Origin: ZC4RG29 sp964521255
Lineage (GTDB): Bacteria > Bacteroidota > Bacteroidia > Cytophagales > Cyclobacteriaceae
Assembly: GCA_964521255.1 (NCBI GenBank)
Contig: CAZFRM010000020.1
Location: 1 to 64,000 of the forward strand
Direction of reading: 5' to 3'
DNA length: 64,000 nt
This document shows positions 8,578-16,917 of the stretch, one piece after another. The translations under genes were made by a program, and so were the position numbers. Within the stretch, counting starts at the first letter, position 1. Every line of letters begins with the position of its first letter. The notes below the pieces were generated by a model. That model did not search any database. It was not told where the DNA came from and saw only the letters and a program-made list of their open reading frames with translations.

Positions 8578-9197
8578 TTGTCGTAGCGGTAATACATTAC
8601 GGTTCCATAAATAATATGCAGCACGCCGAAACCAAACGCCCAAAATATAAGACCGTACCCAGGCATGAATGCCGAAATCAAACCCAGTATAATTTCAGAA
8701 ATTCCCAAATAGCGAATCTCTTTATACATATTCGCACTGGCATTGATCAAAGCCAATCCATAAAAGATAAGACATGACGGGGCAGCAATACCGAAGTGTC
8801 CTGTGTTGAGAAGGATTAAAACAAACAGCCCTCCGGTTAACAGGGGAATGCCCAGGTTTACAATTAAAATTTTGCTGGTATTATTCCAGAGCACGGTGTT
8901 GCTTTTTTTAGCCTTTCGATAACTTAACCATATACCCGTGCTTAGTGATGCTATCAGGACTATCGTTGCGATGATAATCAGTTTAGTTAATGTACTGACA
9001 TCCTGAATTGAATAGATTCGATACCGCAAAGGGGATATCGGATAATGCGCGATGTAATATGCTACGGTAGCGCCAATCAGGGCATAAATACCGGCCATTA
9101 CACCTGACATTCCGCTAAGGGAGAGAAACTTCCCGGATTTCTCCATTATTGACCGGATAGATGCCAGATCTTTTTCGTAATCCTGAACTTCTTTCAT
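8574..9197 (-). CDS. Six-helix membrane protein of the creD operon (207 aa)
   Basis: A short amphipathic N-terminus (VQDYEKDLASIRSIMEKSGK) leads into about six transmembrane helices, with no catalytic motif visible. The first is GVMAGIYALIGATVAYYIAHY. Its stop codon overlaps the GTG start of the winged-helix regulator, so the two are cotranslated; a membrane partner that modulates the regulator is possible but unproven. The start codon follows a 26-bp repeated motif (9198-9223) with one base or less between. Function unknown. Confidence 0.82.
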   Translation of the reverse strand: MKEVQDYEKDLASIRSIMEKSGKFLSLSGMSGVMAGIYALIGATVAYYIAHYPISPLRYRIYSIQDVSTLTKLIIIATIVLIASLSTGIWLSYRKAKKSNTVLWNNTSKILIVNLGIPLLTGGLFVLILLNTGHFGIAAPSCLIFYGLALINASANMYKEIRYLGISEIILGLISAFMPGYGLIFWAFGFGVLHIIYGTVMYYRYDK

Positions 9198-9223
9198 TTA
9201 AAAGTACTTTGAAATACAAAGTT
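9198..9223 (-). promoter_or_regulatory. Candidate operator upstream of the creD operon
   Basis: A 26-bp motif touching the start codon of the first operon gene, with the palindrome CTTTGAAATACAAAG inside. The second copy, at 8235-8260, precedes creD. Binding here would block translation initiation or a very short-leader transcript. Confidence 0.6.
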
Positions 9224-9346
9224 AATGAACGGAATCACATTTGCAAGGTTTCGGGAAAGAGAAGGTTGAAATAGGCAGAAATTTTAAGGTGCAGTTAGAA
9301 ATTTTCACTCCTAGTCCTTAATATTGCAGTCCCTTTTGGAAAACAT

Positions 9347-9420
9347 TCCTTGGTAGCTCAGCTGGTTAGAGCATCTGACTGTTAATCAGAGGGTCGCTGG
9401 TTCGAGCCCAGCCCGAGGAG
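9347..9420 (+). tRNA. tRNA-Asn (anticodon GTT)
   Basis: A complete cloverleaf of 74 nt. Acceptor TCCTTGG (9347-9353) pairs with CCGAGGA (9413-9419), with discriminator G at 9420. The anticodon stem TCTGA/TCAGA encloses the loop CTGTTAA with GTT at 9381-9383, and the T-loop is TTCGAGC. CCA is not encoded. A strong terminator follows at 9432. Confidence 0.97.
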
Positions 9421-9431
9421 CAATGAAAATC

Positions 9432-9470
9432 AGGCAGTTATCCCGATGCATTGGGATAACTGCCTTTTTT
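9432..9470 (+). terminator. Rho-independent terminator of tRNA-Asn
   Basis: A perfect 13-bp stem, AGGCAGTTATCCC (9432-9444) with GGGATAACTGCCT (9453-9465), is followed by a T run. Confidence 0.93.
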
Positions 9471-9619
9471 GTTAGGAATTAGGCGCTTACTTTAAGTCTT
9501 CGCCATTTCTTTTAAACCCTATTCGTTTCCGTTTTCGGTATCTTCTTTATCTTTTTTGAGCAGGTAGTTAATGGCTTCGTACCACATCCTTAAACTGTTT
9601 GAAAGAGATTGTAATACTT

Positions 9620-9656
9620 CCTTGCAAATCGAATACAAAATGTTATAATTGCAAGG
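9620..9656 (+). promoter_or_regulatory. Inverted repeat abutting the ATPase start codon
   Basis: CCTTGCAA (9620-9627) and TTGCAAGG (9649-9656) are perfect 8-bp arms. The right arm ends immediately before the ATG at 9657. It could be an operator or an mRNA hairpin over the ribosome-binding region. Confidence 0.45.
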
Positions 9657-10838
9657 ATGATAAAGCGATCTGCACAGGCTGAAATTATCCGTTTGCTGGA
9701 AGAATTTCCGGCAGTGAGTATCCTTGGCCCGCGCCAGGTGGGCAAAACGACACTGGCGGAAGAAATCGCGAAATCGCTGAAACCCGAACCAATTTATCTC
9801 GACCTGGAAAACCCCACGGACCGTTCGAAATTAAATGAGGCTGAATCTTATTTTGAATTGCACAAAAGTAAACTGGTCATCCTTGATGAAATTCAGCGTG
9901 TGCCGGAGTTATTCAGTGTACTTCGTGGTGTCATTGATCGCCGGCGGAGAGAGGGATATAAAACCAGTCGGTTTCTGATTCTGGGCTCTGCATCGCTTGA
10001 ACTCCTGAAACAATCTTCCGAGACATTGGCCGGTCGGATCGCCTACCGGGAACTTCCGGGATTCACTGCTTCTGAAATAAAGCAGGACGAGCAGGACCGA
10101 CTGTGGCTGAGGGGAGGGTTTCCGGAAAGTTTTTTAGCAAAAAGTGATGAAGTTAGTTTACGCTGGCGGCTCAATTTTATCAGCACTTACCTGGAACGGG
10201 ACATCCCTCAGCTCGGACCGCGTATACCATCCGTTACCTTGCGCCGGCTGTGGACAATGTTGGCGCACAATCAGGGCGAGCAGATTAATACCGCAAGGCT
10301 CGGGGCAAGCCTTGATGTAGCTGCGCCTACCGCTAAACGGTATATCGAATTGCTGGAAGATTTGCTGCTGTTACGCACGCTTCGTCCCTGGTCAGGAAAT
10401 ATAGGAAAGCGGCTTGTAAAGTCACCCAAGGTATACATCCGCGACAGCGGGCTAACGCATGCCCTGCTGGGTCTTATGACTCTGGATGATGTACTCGGTC
10501 ATTCGGTTGTGGGTTCCAGTTGGGAAGGACTTGTTATTGAAAACTTGTTTAACAACATACCCCTTGGTGCTACTGCATGGTTTTATCGCACTTCTGCCGG
10601 AGCGGAAATTGATCTGGTTGTAGAATGGGGGAGCAAAACCCGGTACGCGATAGAGGTTAAGCGTTCGATGGCTCCGGTATTATCCAAAGGATTTCACCTG
10701 GGGTGTGAAGATATTCAGGCAACGCATCGCTATGTAGTTTATCCCGGAAAGGAGCGTTTTCCGGTTTCAAAAGGAATCCTCGCCCTGCCCCTGACAGAAA
10801 TGATGGAGGAATTATCAGTACTTAGTACACAGCCATGA
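9657..10838 (+). CDS. AAA_14/DUF4143 ATPase (393 aa)
   Basis: The N-terminal AAA domain carries Walker A GPRQVGKTTLA (about 22-32) and Walker B KLVILDEIQRVP (about 74-85). The C-terminal DUF4143 region has a winged-helix stretch (ARLGASLDVAAPTAKRYIEL) and ends in a nuclease-like core with FYRTSAGAEIDLVV and AIEVKRS, the D-(x)n-ExK arrangement of PD-(D/E)xK folds. These proteins are widespread, often horizontally shared, and lack a settled function. GC content is visibly higher than in neighbouring genes, suggesting acquisition. It is monocistronic, with a perfect inverted repeat touching its start codon. Confidence 0.9.
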   Translation: MIKRSAQAEIIRLLEEFPAVSILGPRQVGKTTLAEEIAKSLKPEPIYLDLENPTDRSKLNEAESYFELHKSKLVILDEIQRVPELFSVLRGVIDRRRREGYKTSRFLILGSASLELLKQSSETLAGRIAYRELPGFTASEIKQDEQDRLWLRGGFPESFLAKSDEVSLRWRLNFISTYLERDIPQLGPRIPSVTLRRLWTMLAHNQGEQINTARLGASLDVAAPTAKRYIELLEDLLLLRTLRPWSGNIGKRLVKSPKVYIRDSGLTHALLGLMTLDDVLGHSVVGSSWEGLVIENLFNNIPLGATAWFYRTSAGAEIDLVVEWGSKTRYAIEVKRSMAPVLSKGFHLGCEDIQATHRYVVYPGKERFPVSKGILALPLTEMMEELSVLSTQP

Positions 10839-11003
10839 TTCTGAAAAGTGCAAAAATTTCCTTACCGTAAGTCATTTTGTCTGGAATATCCATTCAAAGA
10901 CAATCTTAATAAGTCATAATGTCTTAAAAAGTTTCATTTTCGGGTAGCGGCATACTTTTTCCTATACAGTGCTCGAATGTTAAATCAAAAAACAATTAAC
11001 AAT

Positions 11004-11444
11004 ATGAGCCTGATAAGGTATAACTCAACGCTGAATGACTTCGTACCGACTTCATTCAACAATCTGATCGATCGTTTTTTTAGCGATTCGTTAGCGCGCT
11101 CTGGTGGGTCAGCTTATTCTTTTGTTCCTAAAGTTGACATCTATGAAAATGAAAAAGCATTTGAATTGCATGTTTCAGTTCCGGGTGTAACCAAGGAAGA
11201 TTTTAAACTTGACCTTAATGAGAATTATCTGACCGTAAGTGGTGAAAGGAAATTCACGAAGGAAAAAAAGGAAAACAATTTTCACTCCGTAGAAACTCAA
11301 TTCGGAAGCTTTAGCCGTTCGTTTGCTTTACCTGAAAATGTAGACGCAAATAAAATCAGTGCAAAGTACAACAACGGAATTCTGGAGGTGACATTACCGA
11401 AGGATGAAAAGAAAGCATTGAAAACCTCTATTAAGGTTGACTAA
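11004..11444 (+). CDS. Small heat-shock protein Hsp20 (146 aa)
   Basis: An ATP-independent holdase chaperone of the alpha-crystallin family that binds unfolding proteins in the cytosol. Residues about 35-140 form the alpha-crystallin domain: PKVDIYENEKAFELHVSVPG, LDLNENYLTVSGER, and the closing AKYNNGILEVTLPK with its GILEVTLPK signature. The N-terminal MSLIRYN...IDRFFSD is typical of Bacteroidota members. ATG 11004 is preferred over ATG 10977 because MSLIRYN is the conserved opening. A terminator follows at 11479. Confidence 0.93.
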   Translation: MSLIRYNSTLNDFVPTSFNNLIDRFFSDSLARSGGSAYSFVPKVDIYENEKAFELHVSVPGVTKEDFKLDLNENYLTVSGERKFTKEKKENNFHSVETQFGSFSRSFALPENVDANKISAKYNNGILEVTLPKDEKKALKTSIKVD

Positions 11445-11478
11445 GTTCATGGTTTGAGGTGATGGATAAGTGGGGTTT

Positions 11479-11512
11479 AGCGCCTCGATCGTAAGGTCGG
11501 GGCGCTTTTGTT
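11479..11512 (+). terminator. Rho-independent terminator after hsp20
   Basis: AGCGCCTCGATC pairs with GGTCGGGGCGCT (11495-11506) around GTAA, with minor mismatch, followed by TTTGTTTT. Confidence 0.8.
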
Positions 11513-11572
11513 TTATAGCACTGTCATTTCTAAGAAATAAGCGTTATTTTTCATTTAACTAGTTTAAACGAG

Positions 11573-13018
11573 ATGGGTATGAAGCGTTCAATATTTGTTT
11601 TGGTAATAATGGCTGCCGCGGGAATAGGAGGAATTTTAGGTTCAATGATTACACTGCGGTATTTTAATAAATACAATCCATCCTACAATTCAATTGATGC
11701 CCGGCAACAATTACTCCTGACCAATTATAGCAAAGACTCTTCAGTTCGTTACAGTGTGCCGAAGGAATTGGATTTTAGAAATGCGGCGAAGGTAGTTCGT
11801 GAAGGAGTAGTTCATATACGAACATCGTATGGTACAGGAAACTTCAGCATAAATGCGTTGCAATACAATTTTGATCCTCATGCCCGATCATCCGGATCGG
11901 GTGTTATCATAACAGATGATGGCTATATCGTCACCAATAATCATGTGATTGAAGATGCTATCAACATAGAAGTTGTGATGAGCAACAATACGAGGTACTA
12001 TGCCAAAGTAATTGGAAGAGATGAAAGCACAGATCTTGCGTTGCTGAAAATTAAGGCACAAAATCTTTCCTTTGTTAAGTATGGTGATTCTGATTTGGTC
12101 GCTCCCGGTGAGTGGGTGCTGGCAATCGGCAATCCATTTGATCTTAACTCAACCGTTACGGCGGGAATAGTCAGCGCTAAGGCACGCAACATTGGAATAT
12201 TAAGTCATCAAAGTCAACTTAACATAGAATCATTTATTCAAACCGATGCCGCAGTAAATCCGGGAAACAGTGGAGGAGCATTGGTGAATCTTGATGGTGA
12301 GCTAATTGGTGTCAACACCGCTATAGCAACATCAAACGGAGCATACCAGGGTTATTCTTTTGCTATTCCCGTAAGCCTCGTTCGCAAAGTGATGGATGAC
12401 CTTCTTGAGTTTGGGAAAGTTCAGCGAGGCCTGTTGGGCATCCAGATTGAAAATGTAAACGCTAAAGTTGCCGAAGATTTGGCCTTGCCTGTAAGTCAGG
12501 GTGTTCTTGTCAAACGGGTTAATCAAGGTAGTGCTGCAGAACAATCAGGAATAATTACAGGTGATGTTATTATAGGCATAGAAGGTCATCCCGTCAACTC
12601 TGTTTCAGAATTACAGGAAATAGTAGCGCGTCACCGTCCGGGCAAAGAGATCAAAGTCACTTTTTTACGATCCAGCACCAGGCATGACGTTACCACACGA
12701 CTAAAAAACTTTGAAGGCACAGATATAGTTGATAAGAAAGAAATAAGTTACGCATTAGGTGGAGCCACTTTTGAAGAAGTTCCTTATAAAGAATTGACTG
12801 AACTCGAATTGGAAGGTGGTGTGAGAATAACAAAGCTGGAAGAAGGCAAGTGGAGAAAGGCCGGGATTAAAGAAGGATTTATAATCGCGTACATTGATAA
12901 GATAGCGGTCGAAGATGTTAAGGACCTTAACAGGATATTAGAGTTTAAGAATGGAGGTATCCTGGTCGAAGGTTTCCACAGTGGCGGAGAGCGCGCTACA
13001 TTTGGTGTGGATTGGTAA
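11573..13018 (+). CDS. HtrA/DegP-type serine protease with two PDZ domains (481 aa)
   Basis: An envelope quality-control protease that degrades misfolded proteins. A single N-terminal hydrophobic anchor (about 5-25) precedes the trypsin-like S1C domain, with catalytic His in TNNHVIED, Asp in ESTDLALLKI and Ser in NPGNSGGALVN. PDZ1 begins near QRGLLGIQIENVN and PDZ2 near EVPYKELTELELEGG. A start at 11579 is equally possible. Whether the anchor is cleaved is unclear, so membrane-bound or periplasmic placement is open. A hairpin at 13036 follows. Confidence 0.93.
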   Translation: MGMKRSIFVLVIMAAAGIGGILGSMITLRYFNKYNPSYNSIDARQQLLLTNYSKDSSVRYSVPKELDFRNAAKVVREGVVHIRTSYGTGNFSINALQYNFDPHARSSGSGVIITDDGYIVTNNHVIEDAINIEVVMSNNTRYYAKVIGRDESTDLALLKIKAQNLSFVKYGDSDLVAPGEWVLAIGNPFDLNSTVTAGIVSAKARNIGILSHQSQLNIESFIQTDAAVNPGNSGGALVNLDGELIGVNTAIATSNGAYQGYSFAIPVSLVRKVMDDLLEFGKVQRGLLGIQIENVNAKVAEDLALPVSQGVLVKRVNQGSAAEQSGIITGDVIIGIEGHPVNSVSELQEIVARHRPGKEIKVTFLRSSTRHDVTTRLKNFEGTDIVDKKEISYALGGATFEEVPYKELTELELEGGVRITKLEEGKWRKAGIKEGFIIAYIDKIAVEDVKDLNRILEFKNGGILVEGFHSGGERATFGVDW

Positions 13019-13035
13019 ACAATATTTCTAACTTA

Positions 13036-13082
13036 CGAAAAGCAGACAGTAAACAATTGAATTACTTTCTGCTTTTTGTTTT
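13036..13082 (+). terminator. Probable terminator after htrA
   Basis: AAAGCAGA (about 13038-13046) pairs with TCTGCTTT (13069-13076), followed by TTGTTTT. Confidence 0.6.
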
Positions 13083-13171
13083 AGTTCTATTTTAACAGAT
13101 TACCTTAAGTAATGCCAAAGTCATAAAGGCACAACGTAATGATTATTCGACAAAAAAATTTCTTTTGTTTT

Positions 13172-13195
13172 CCTTAGTGCCTTAGTGCCTTAGTG
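13172..13195. repeat. Triple tandem octamer CCTTAGTG
   Basis: Three perfect copies of CCTTAGTG (13172-13179, 13180-13187, 13188-13195) lie in the htrA-ALDH7 gap. From memory, similar CTTAGTGCC strings recur between genes in Bacteroidota. No function is known to me. Confidence 0.6.
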
Positions 13196-13265
13196 GCCAA
13201 ACAAATTAAACTCAATCTCTGTAAATATTAATTTAATTTTAGTTTTTAAAACATTAACAGATTAA

Positions 13266-14798
13266 ATGACGGTAAAAGAATCTCTGTCTGTTCTTGGTAT
13301 AAAAAAGAAAAATAGTGGCGTATCCACAGGAACCAATTGGCTCAGGTCAGCGGGTTCAATCATCGAATCGCACTCACCGGTTGATGGAAAAATTATTGGA
13401 TCGGTTACATCAGCAGACGAAAAGACATTTGATCGTGTTGTTAAAACTTCTGTTGAAGCTTTCAAGGAATGGAGAACATGGCCCGCACCCAGGCGAGGTG
13501 AAGTTGTGCGCCAGGTTGGTTCAGCGCTAAGAAAAAATAAAGAAGCTCTCGGCTACCTGGTGTCGTATGAAATGGGGAAGTCTCTCCAGGAAGGGATGGG
13601 CGAAGTGCAGGAAATGATTGACATCTGTGATTTTGCTGTGGGGCTATCCCGCCAACTTCATGGACTAACCATGCATTCAGAACGCCCTAAACACAGAATG
13701 TATGAACAATGGCACCCCCTCGGCCCTGTTGGAATTATTACAGCATTTAATTTTCCCGTGGCGGTGTGGTCATGGAATGCTATGCTGGCCTGGATATGTG
13801 GCGATACATGCATCTGGAAACCGTCGGAAAAAACTCCCTTGTGTAGCATAGCCTGTCAGTTTATAACCAGTAAGGTATTTAAGAAGAACAATGTACCGGA
13901 AGGTGTCTCCTGTCTGGTGAATGGCGACTACAAAGTCGGTGAGCTTTTAACCAACAGCGAACACGTTCCCTTAATATCAGCAACCGGATCAGTGCGTATG
14001 GGTAAGGTTGTTGCCGGGAATGTAGCATCAAGATTAGGACGATCCTTACTGGAGCTCGGGGGAAACAATGCCATTATTGTAACCGAATCCGCAGACCTGG
14101 ACATGACCATTCGTGGTGTATTGTTTGGAGCGGTAGGCACAGCGGGCCAGCGTTGTACTACTACACGACGGTTAATTGTTCACGAAAGTGTTTACGATGA
14201 AATTCGTGACCGGTTAAAAAAAGCTTATACACAACTTCGCATTGGTAATCCTTTATATCCTGAAAATCATGTGGGCCCTTTGATTGACAAGGATGCTGTG
14301 AAATTATATCAGCGTGCCTTAAAAGAGATTGAGAAAGAAGGCGGATCACTCCTTGTAAAAGGTGGCGTTTTAAAGGGTAAGGGTTATGAATCTGGTTGCT
14401 ATGTGAAACCTGCCATAGCGGAAGTGAAGAATGACATGGAAATAGTTCAGCAAGAAACTTTTGCACCCATTCTATACCTGATAAAATACCGAACCCCTGA
14501 AGAAGCTATAAGTTATAATAACGGAGTGAAGCAGGGACTCTCCTCGGCTATTATGACAAAAGATATGCGTCAGATGGAGCAATTCCTCTCCGGCGAAGGC
14601 TCTGATTGTGGAATAGCAAATGTTAACATCGGAACATCGGGTGCTGAAATTGGCGGAGCATTTGGAGGCGAGAAGGAAACCGGGGGTGGACGTGAATCAG
14701 GCTCAGATGCCTGGAAAGTTTATATGCGAAGACAGACAAACACCATTAACTTTGGGGATGCTTTACCGCTCGCACAAGGTATTAAATTCGATATTTGA
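13266..14798 (+). CDS. ALDH7-family aldehyde dehydrogenase (likely alpha-aminoadipic semialdehyde dehydrogenase)
   Basis: 510 aa, the length of antiquitin-type ALDH7 enzymes, which oxidise alpha-aminoadipic semialdehyde in lysine breakdown and can also act on betaine or lipid aldehydes. The general base is Glu263 in LLELGGNNA and the nucleophile is Cys297 in TAGQRCTTTR, the sequence context typical of ALDH7. The FNFPVAVWSWNA segment and GGGRESGSDAWK C-terminus also match this family. The protein is cytosolic. No lysine aminotransferase or saccharopine enzyme is adjacent, so the pathway is inferred from family only. Confidence 0.88.
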   Translation: MTVKESLSVLGIKKKNSGVSTGTNWLRSAGSIIESHSPVDGKIIGSVTSADEKTFDRVVKTSVEAFKEWRTWPAPRRGEVVRQVGSALRKNKEALGYLVSYEMGKSLQEGMGEVQEMIDICDFAVGLSRQLHGLTMHSERPKHRMYEQWHPLGPVGIITAFNFPVAVWSWNAMLAWICGDTCIWKPSEKTPLCSIACQFITSKVFKKNNVPEGVSCLVNGDYKVGELLTNSEHVPLISATGSVRMGKVVAGNVASRLGRSLLELGGNNAIIVTESADLDMTIRGVLFGAVGTAGQRCTTTRRLIVHESVYDEIRDRLKKAYTQLRIGNPLYPENHVGPLIDKDAVKLYQRALKEIEKEGGSLLVKGGVLKGKGYESGCYVKPAIAEVKNDMEIVQQETFAPILYLIKYRTPEEAISYNNGVKQGLSSAIMTKDMRQMEQFLSGEGSDCGIANVNIGTSGAEIGGAFGGEKETGGGRESGSDAWKVYMRRQTNTINFGDALPLAQGIKFDI

Positions 14799-14805
14799 CA
14801 ACCTG

Positions 14806-14836
14806 TTTGTAAATAACGCTCAAACCCTTATTTTTA
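14806..14836 (+). promoter_or_regulatory. Candidate Bacteroidota promoter for the response regulator
   Basis: TTTG (14806-14809), a 19-bp spacer and TATTTTTA (14829-14836) match the TTTG/TAnnTTTG pattern with one mismatch, about 20 bp before the start codon. Confidence 0.4.
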
Positions 14837-14855
14837 TAAAGATTAAAGAAACCCT

Positions 14856-15263
14856 ATGGCCGAAAAAAAGTATCGCACCGTCATGCTGATTGATGATAAT
14901 GAGATTGATAATCTTATTAATCAAAAAATGATCGAAGCCGCTTCAATAACTGAAAATATCTACACACATACCGGCGCCAAAAGTGCGATTGAATTTCTAA
15001 AGAATATGGAGCGCCTGGATGTTGCCGAGAAAGTCCTTCCTGATGTGATCTTCCTGGACATTGATATGCCCTTGATGGATGGTTTTCAGTTCCTGGATGA
15101 GTTTGAAAAGCTTGGCGACACGACGAAGACAAAATGCAAGATCGTCATGCTGACATCCTCCATAAATCCACAGGATTTTAACCGTTCCAAAAAGTACGAT
15201 AATGTGAAGCTCTACCTTAACAAGCCGCTGTCACAAGAAAGTATACAGAAACTAAGCGTCTAG
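14856..15263 (+). CDS. Single-domain response regulator (REC, 135 aa)
   Basis: A CheY-like receiver with no output domain. The acidic pair is in LIDDNEID, the phospho-acceptor is Asp68 in FLDIDMPLMDG, the switch Thr is in VMLTSS and the conserved Lys is in LNKPLS. Stand-alone receivers in Bacteroidota often work in phosphorelays with orphan hybrid kinases; no kinase gene is adjacent. Its stop codon shares the palindromic CTAG (15260-15263) with the stop of the convergent gene on the other strand. Confidence 0.92.
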   Translation: MAEKKYRTVMLIDDNEIDNLINQKMIEAASITENIYTHTGAKSAIEFLKNMERLDVAEKVLPDVIFLDIDMPLMDGFQFLDEFEKLGDTTKTKCKIVMLTSSINPQDFNRSKKYDNVKLYLNKPLSQESIQKLSV

Positions 15264-16705
15264 ACTTCCGTTAGTTTTCCAACTAGTTTTTCATCCATTT
15301 TCACCAGCTTGGTAGGTGAGAAGTATTTTACTGTAGTAACATTGAACCGCGGTACAATCGCGTTGATCTTCTTTCCTTTTTCCTTTTTTGCTTCGCTGGT
15401 TGCAATTTTCAGAATTTTAATGAACAGTTGAATGTTCTCGCAACTGTCTTTGCCAAACAATCTTATCTGACGTTGTATGCTATTGGAGAGTTGGTTAAAC
15501 AATTCATAGTCCCTTAGTAGGGTATATTGCATGGCCAGCAGCGATTTTATTTCCAACTGCATATAAGGATACTTTTTCAAGCTCACCTCGTTCAAAAGAT
15601 TGTTTATCAATTTGGCGGCCTCATCGTGCTTGTCAGCATAATGACAGGACAGTGCACGGTATGTGATATATATAATATGTTTGGGAACATCCAGGGGATC
15701 AACTTCCAGATCCAGGAACATACTTTCGTTATCTGCATTCAAATCAGCCTCAGTGCCAAGCCTCAGGTGTCTTTCCAACTTTGAAATCAGGAACTGTGAG
15801 GGGAAACAGTACGTTGAATAATTCACCATTAAATTCGCGGCAGCATCATTAACTTCTTCATAAAACTTTTCCGCCTGCCGGTAGACCTTGTAGTGGTTAT
15901 AATACTCCAGCTTCAGAAACTCAAAAACAAGGTTCATGTGATAGTAAATAGAATCAAGATGATAGCTTTCAAAAACCTTTTGAACCCTGTCAAAAATATC
16001 TTCAACCGATTCTCCTTCGCGATGTGCATTATCATCAGCTTCTACGAAAAGGCGATGGAAGATATACATGCAGCTTTGGTAAACATATAACCGGTGCGAC
16101 TCATAAAGCTTGGCAACGTTTTGCATCTCCTGCATAAGCAGGGTGAGACCAAGTTTTTCGGTGTCATCACCGTTAAGAAGGTAATCACCGTATTTTTTAA
16201 AATAATCGGCAAGTAAATCCTCTGCTTTATCCACCGCCAACATGTAGGCTACATGCCGGTTGTATGACTGTGAATACTGAAAGTAATCAGGAGAATTAAT
16301 GTTTAATTTCTTGAGTGATTTGTATATAACCGTAAGCTCATTTGCCAGGTCGTAATCAAGCAACTCCTTTTCCAACTTCTTTAACGTGGCCACCGCTATA
16401 GCCTTTTTCTTGGTGAAAAGTACTTCATTAATGTTGGCCACCTTGCGGAGAACATCCGTGCGAGGGCTTTCGAGCTGCTCCATCAGGTATTCCTCAATCT
16501 TGAGGTTGAGCCTTGATCGCAGCGTGTAGTAAGCGTTAGCATTAACATCCAGTTCGCTCATGATCTTGTTATCAGATAACTGGCGCTCCCGTAAGGCTTT
16601 CAGCAGATATGCTGATTTTTCTGCATTGCTTTCTATTAGAGAATCGTGAATGGCTTTGAAGTCTTTTTCCGAGAGTTGCTTGATGATATTCTTGAGTTTC
16701 GCCAT
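15260..16705 (-). CDS. Helix-rich hypothetical protein (481 aa)
   Basis: No family recognised. The sequence is almost entirely predicted alpha-helical, with no signal peptide or membrane segment, rich in Leu, Tyr, Lys and Glu. Paired helices such as YKSLKKLNINSPDYFQYSQS and YYNHYKVYRQAEKFYEEVND suggest a TPR-like solenoid. A basic stretch (ATSEAKKEKGKK) lies near the C-terminus. A cytosolic scaffold role is possible but unproven. It converges with the response regulator and shares its stop palindrome. Confidence 0.75.
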   Translation of the reverse strand: MAKLKNIIKQLSEKDFKAIHDSLIESNAEKSAYLLKALRERQLSDNKIMSELDVNANAYYTLRSRLNLKIEEYLMEQLESPRTDVLRKVANINEVLFTKKKAIAVATLKKLEKELLDYDLANELTVIYKSLKKLNINSPDYFQYSQSYNRHVAYMLAVDKAEDLLADYFKKYGDYLLNGDDTEKLGLTLLMQEMQNVAKLYESHRLYVYQSCMYIFHRLFVEADDNAHREGESVEDIFDRVQKVFESYHLDSIYYHMNLVFEFLKLEYYNHYKVYRQAEKFYEEVNDAAANLMVNYSTYCFPSQFLISKLERHLRLGTEADLNADNESMFLDLEVDPLDVPKHIIYITYRALSCHYADKHDEAAKLINNLLNEVSLKKYPYMQLEIKSLLAMQYTLLRDYELFNQLSNSIQRQIRLFGKDSCENIQLFIKILKIATSEAKKEKGKKINAIVPRFNVTTVKYFSPTKLVKMDEKLVGKLTEV

Positions 16706-16917
16706 GCTTTACTTTTTATCGGGGATTTTATCAGGGAAAATTTACAAAAATTATCTATGTATGCAATACTATGAAGTGGTTTGCTTGATGAATAATATTC
16801 AGCCACTCCGATAGAATCTTGTAAATAGCTACGTACTTTTTGTACTAAAAAGACACGATAATACCCTGCCAATTTCATGTGTCGTCATAGGTGAAGTTTG
16901 TAGTTTTGCAGCGTATA

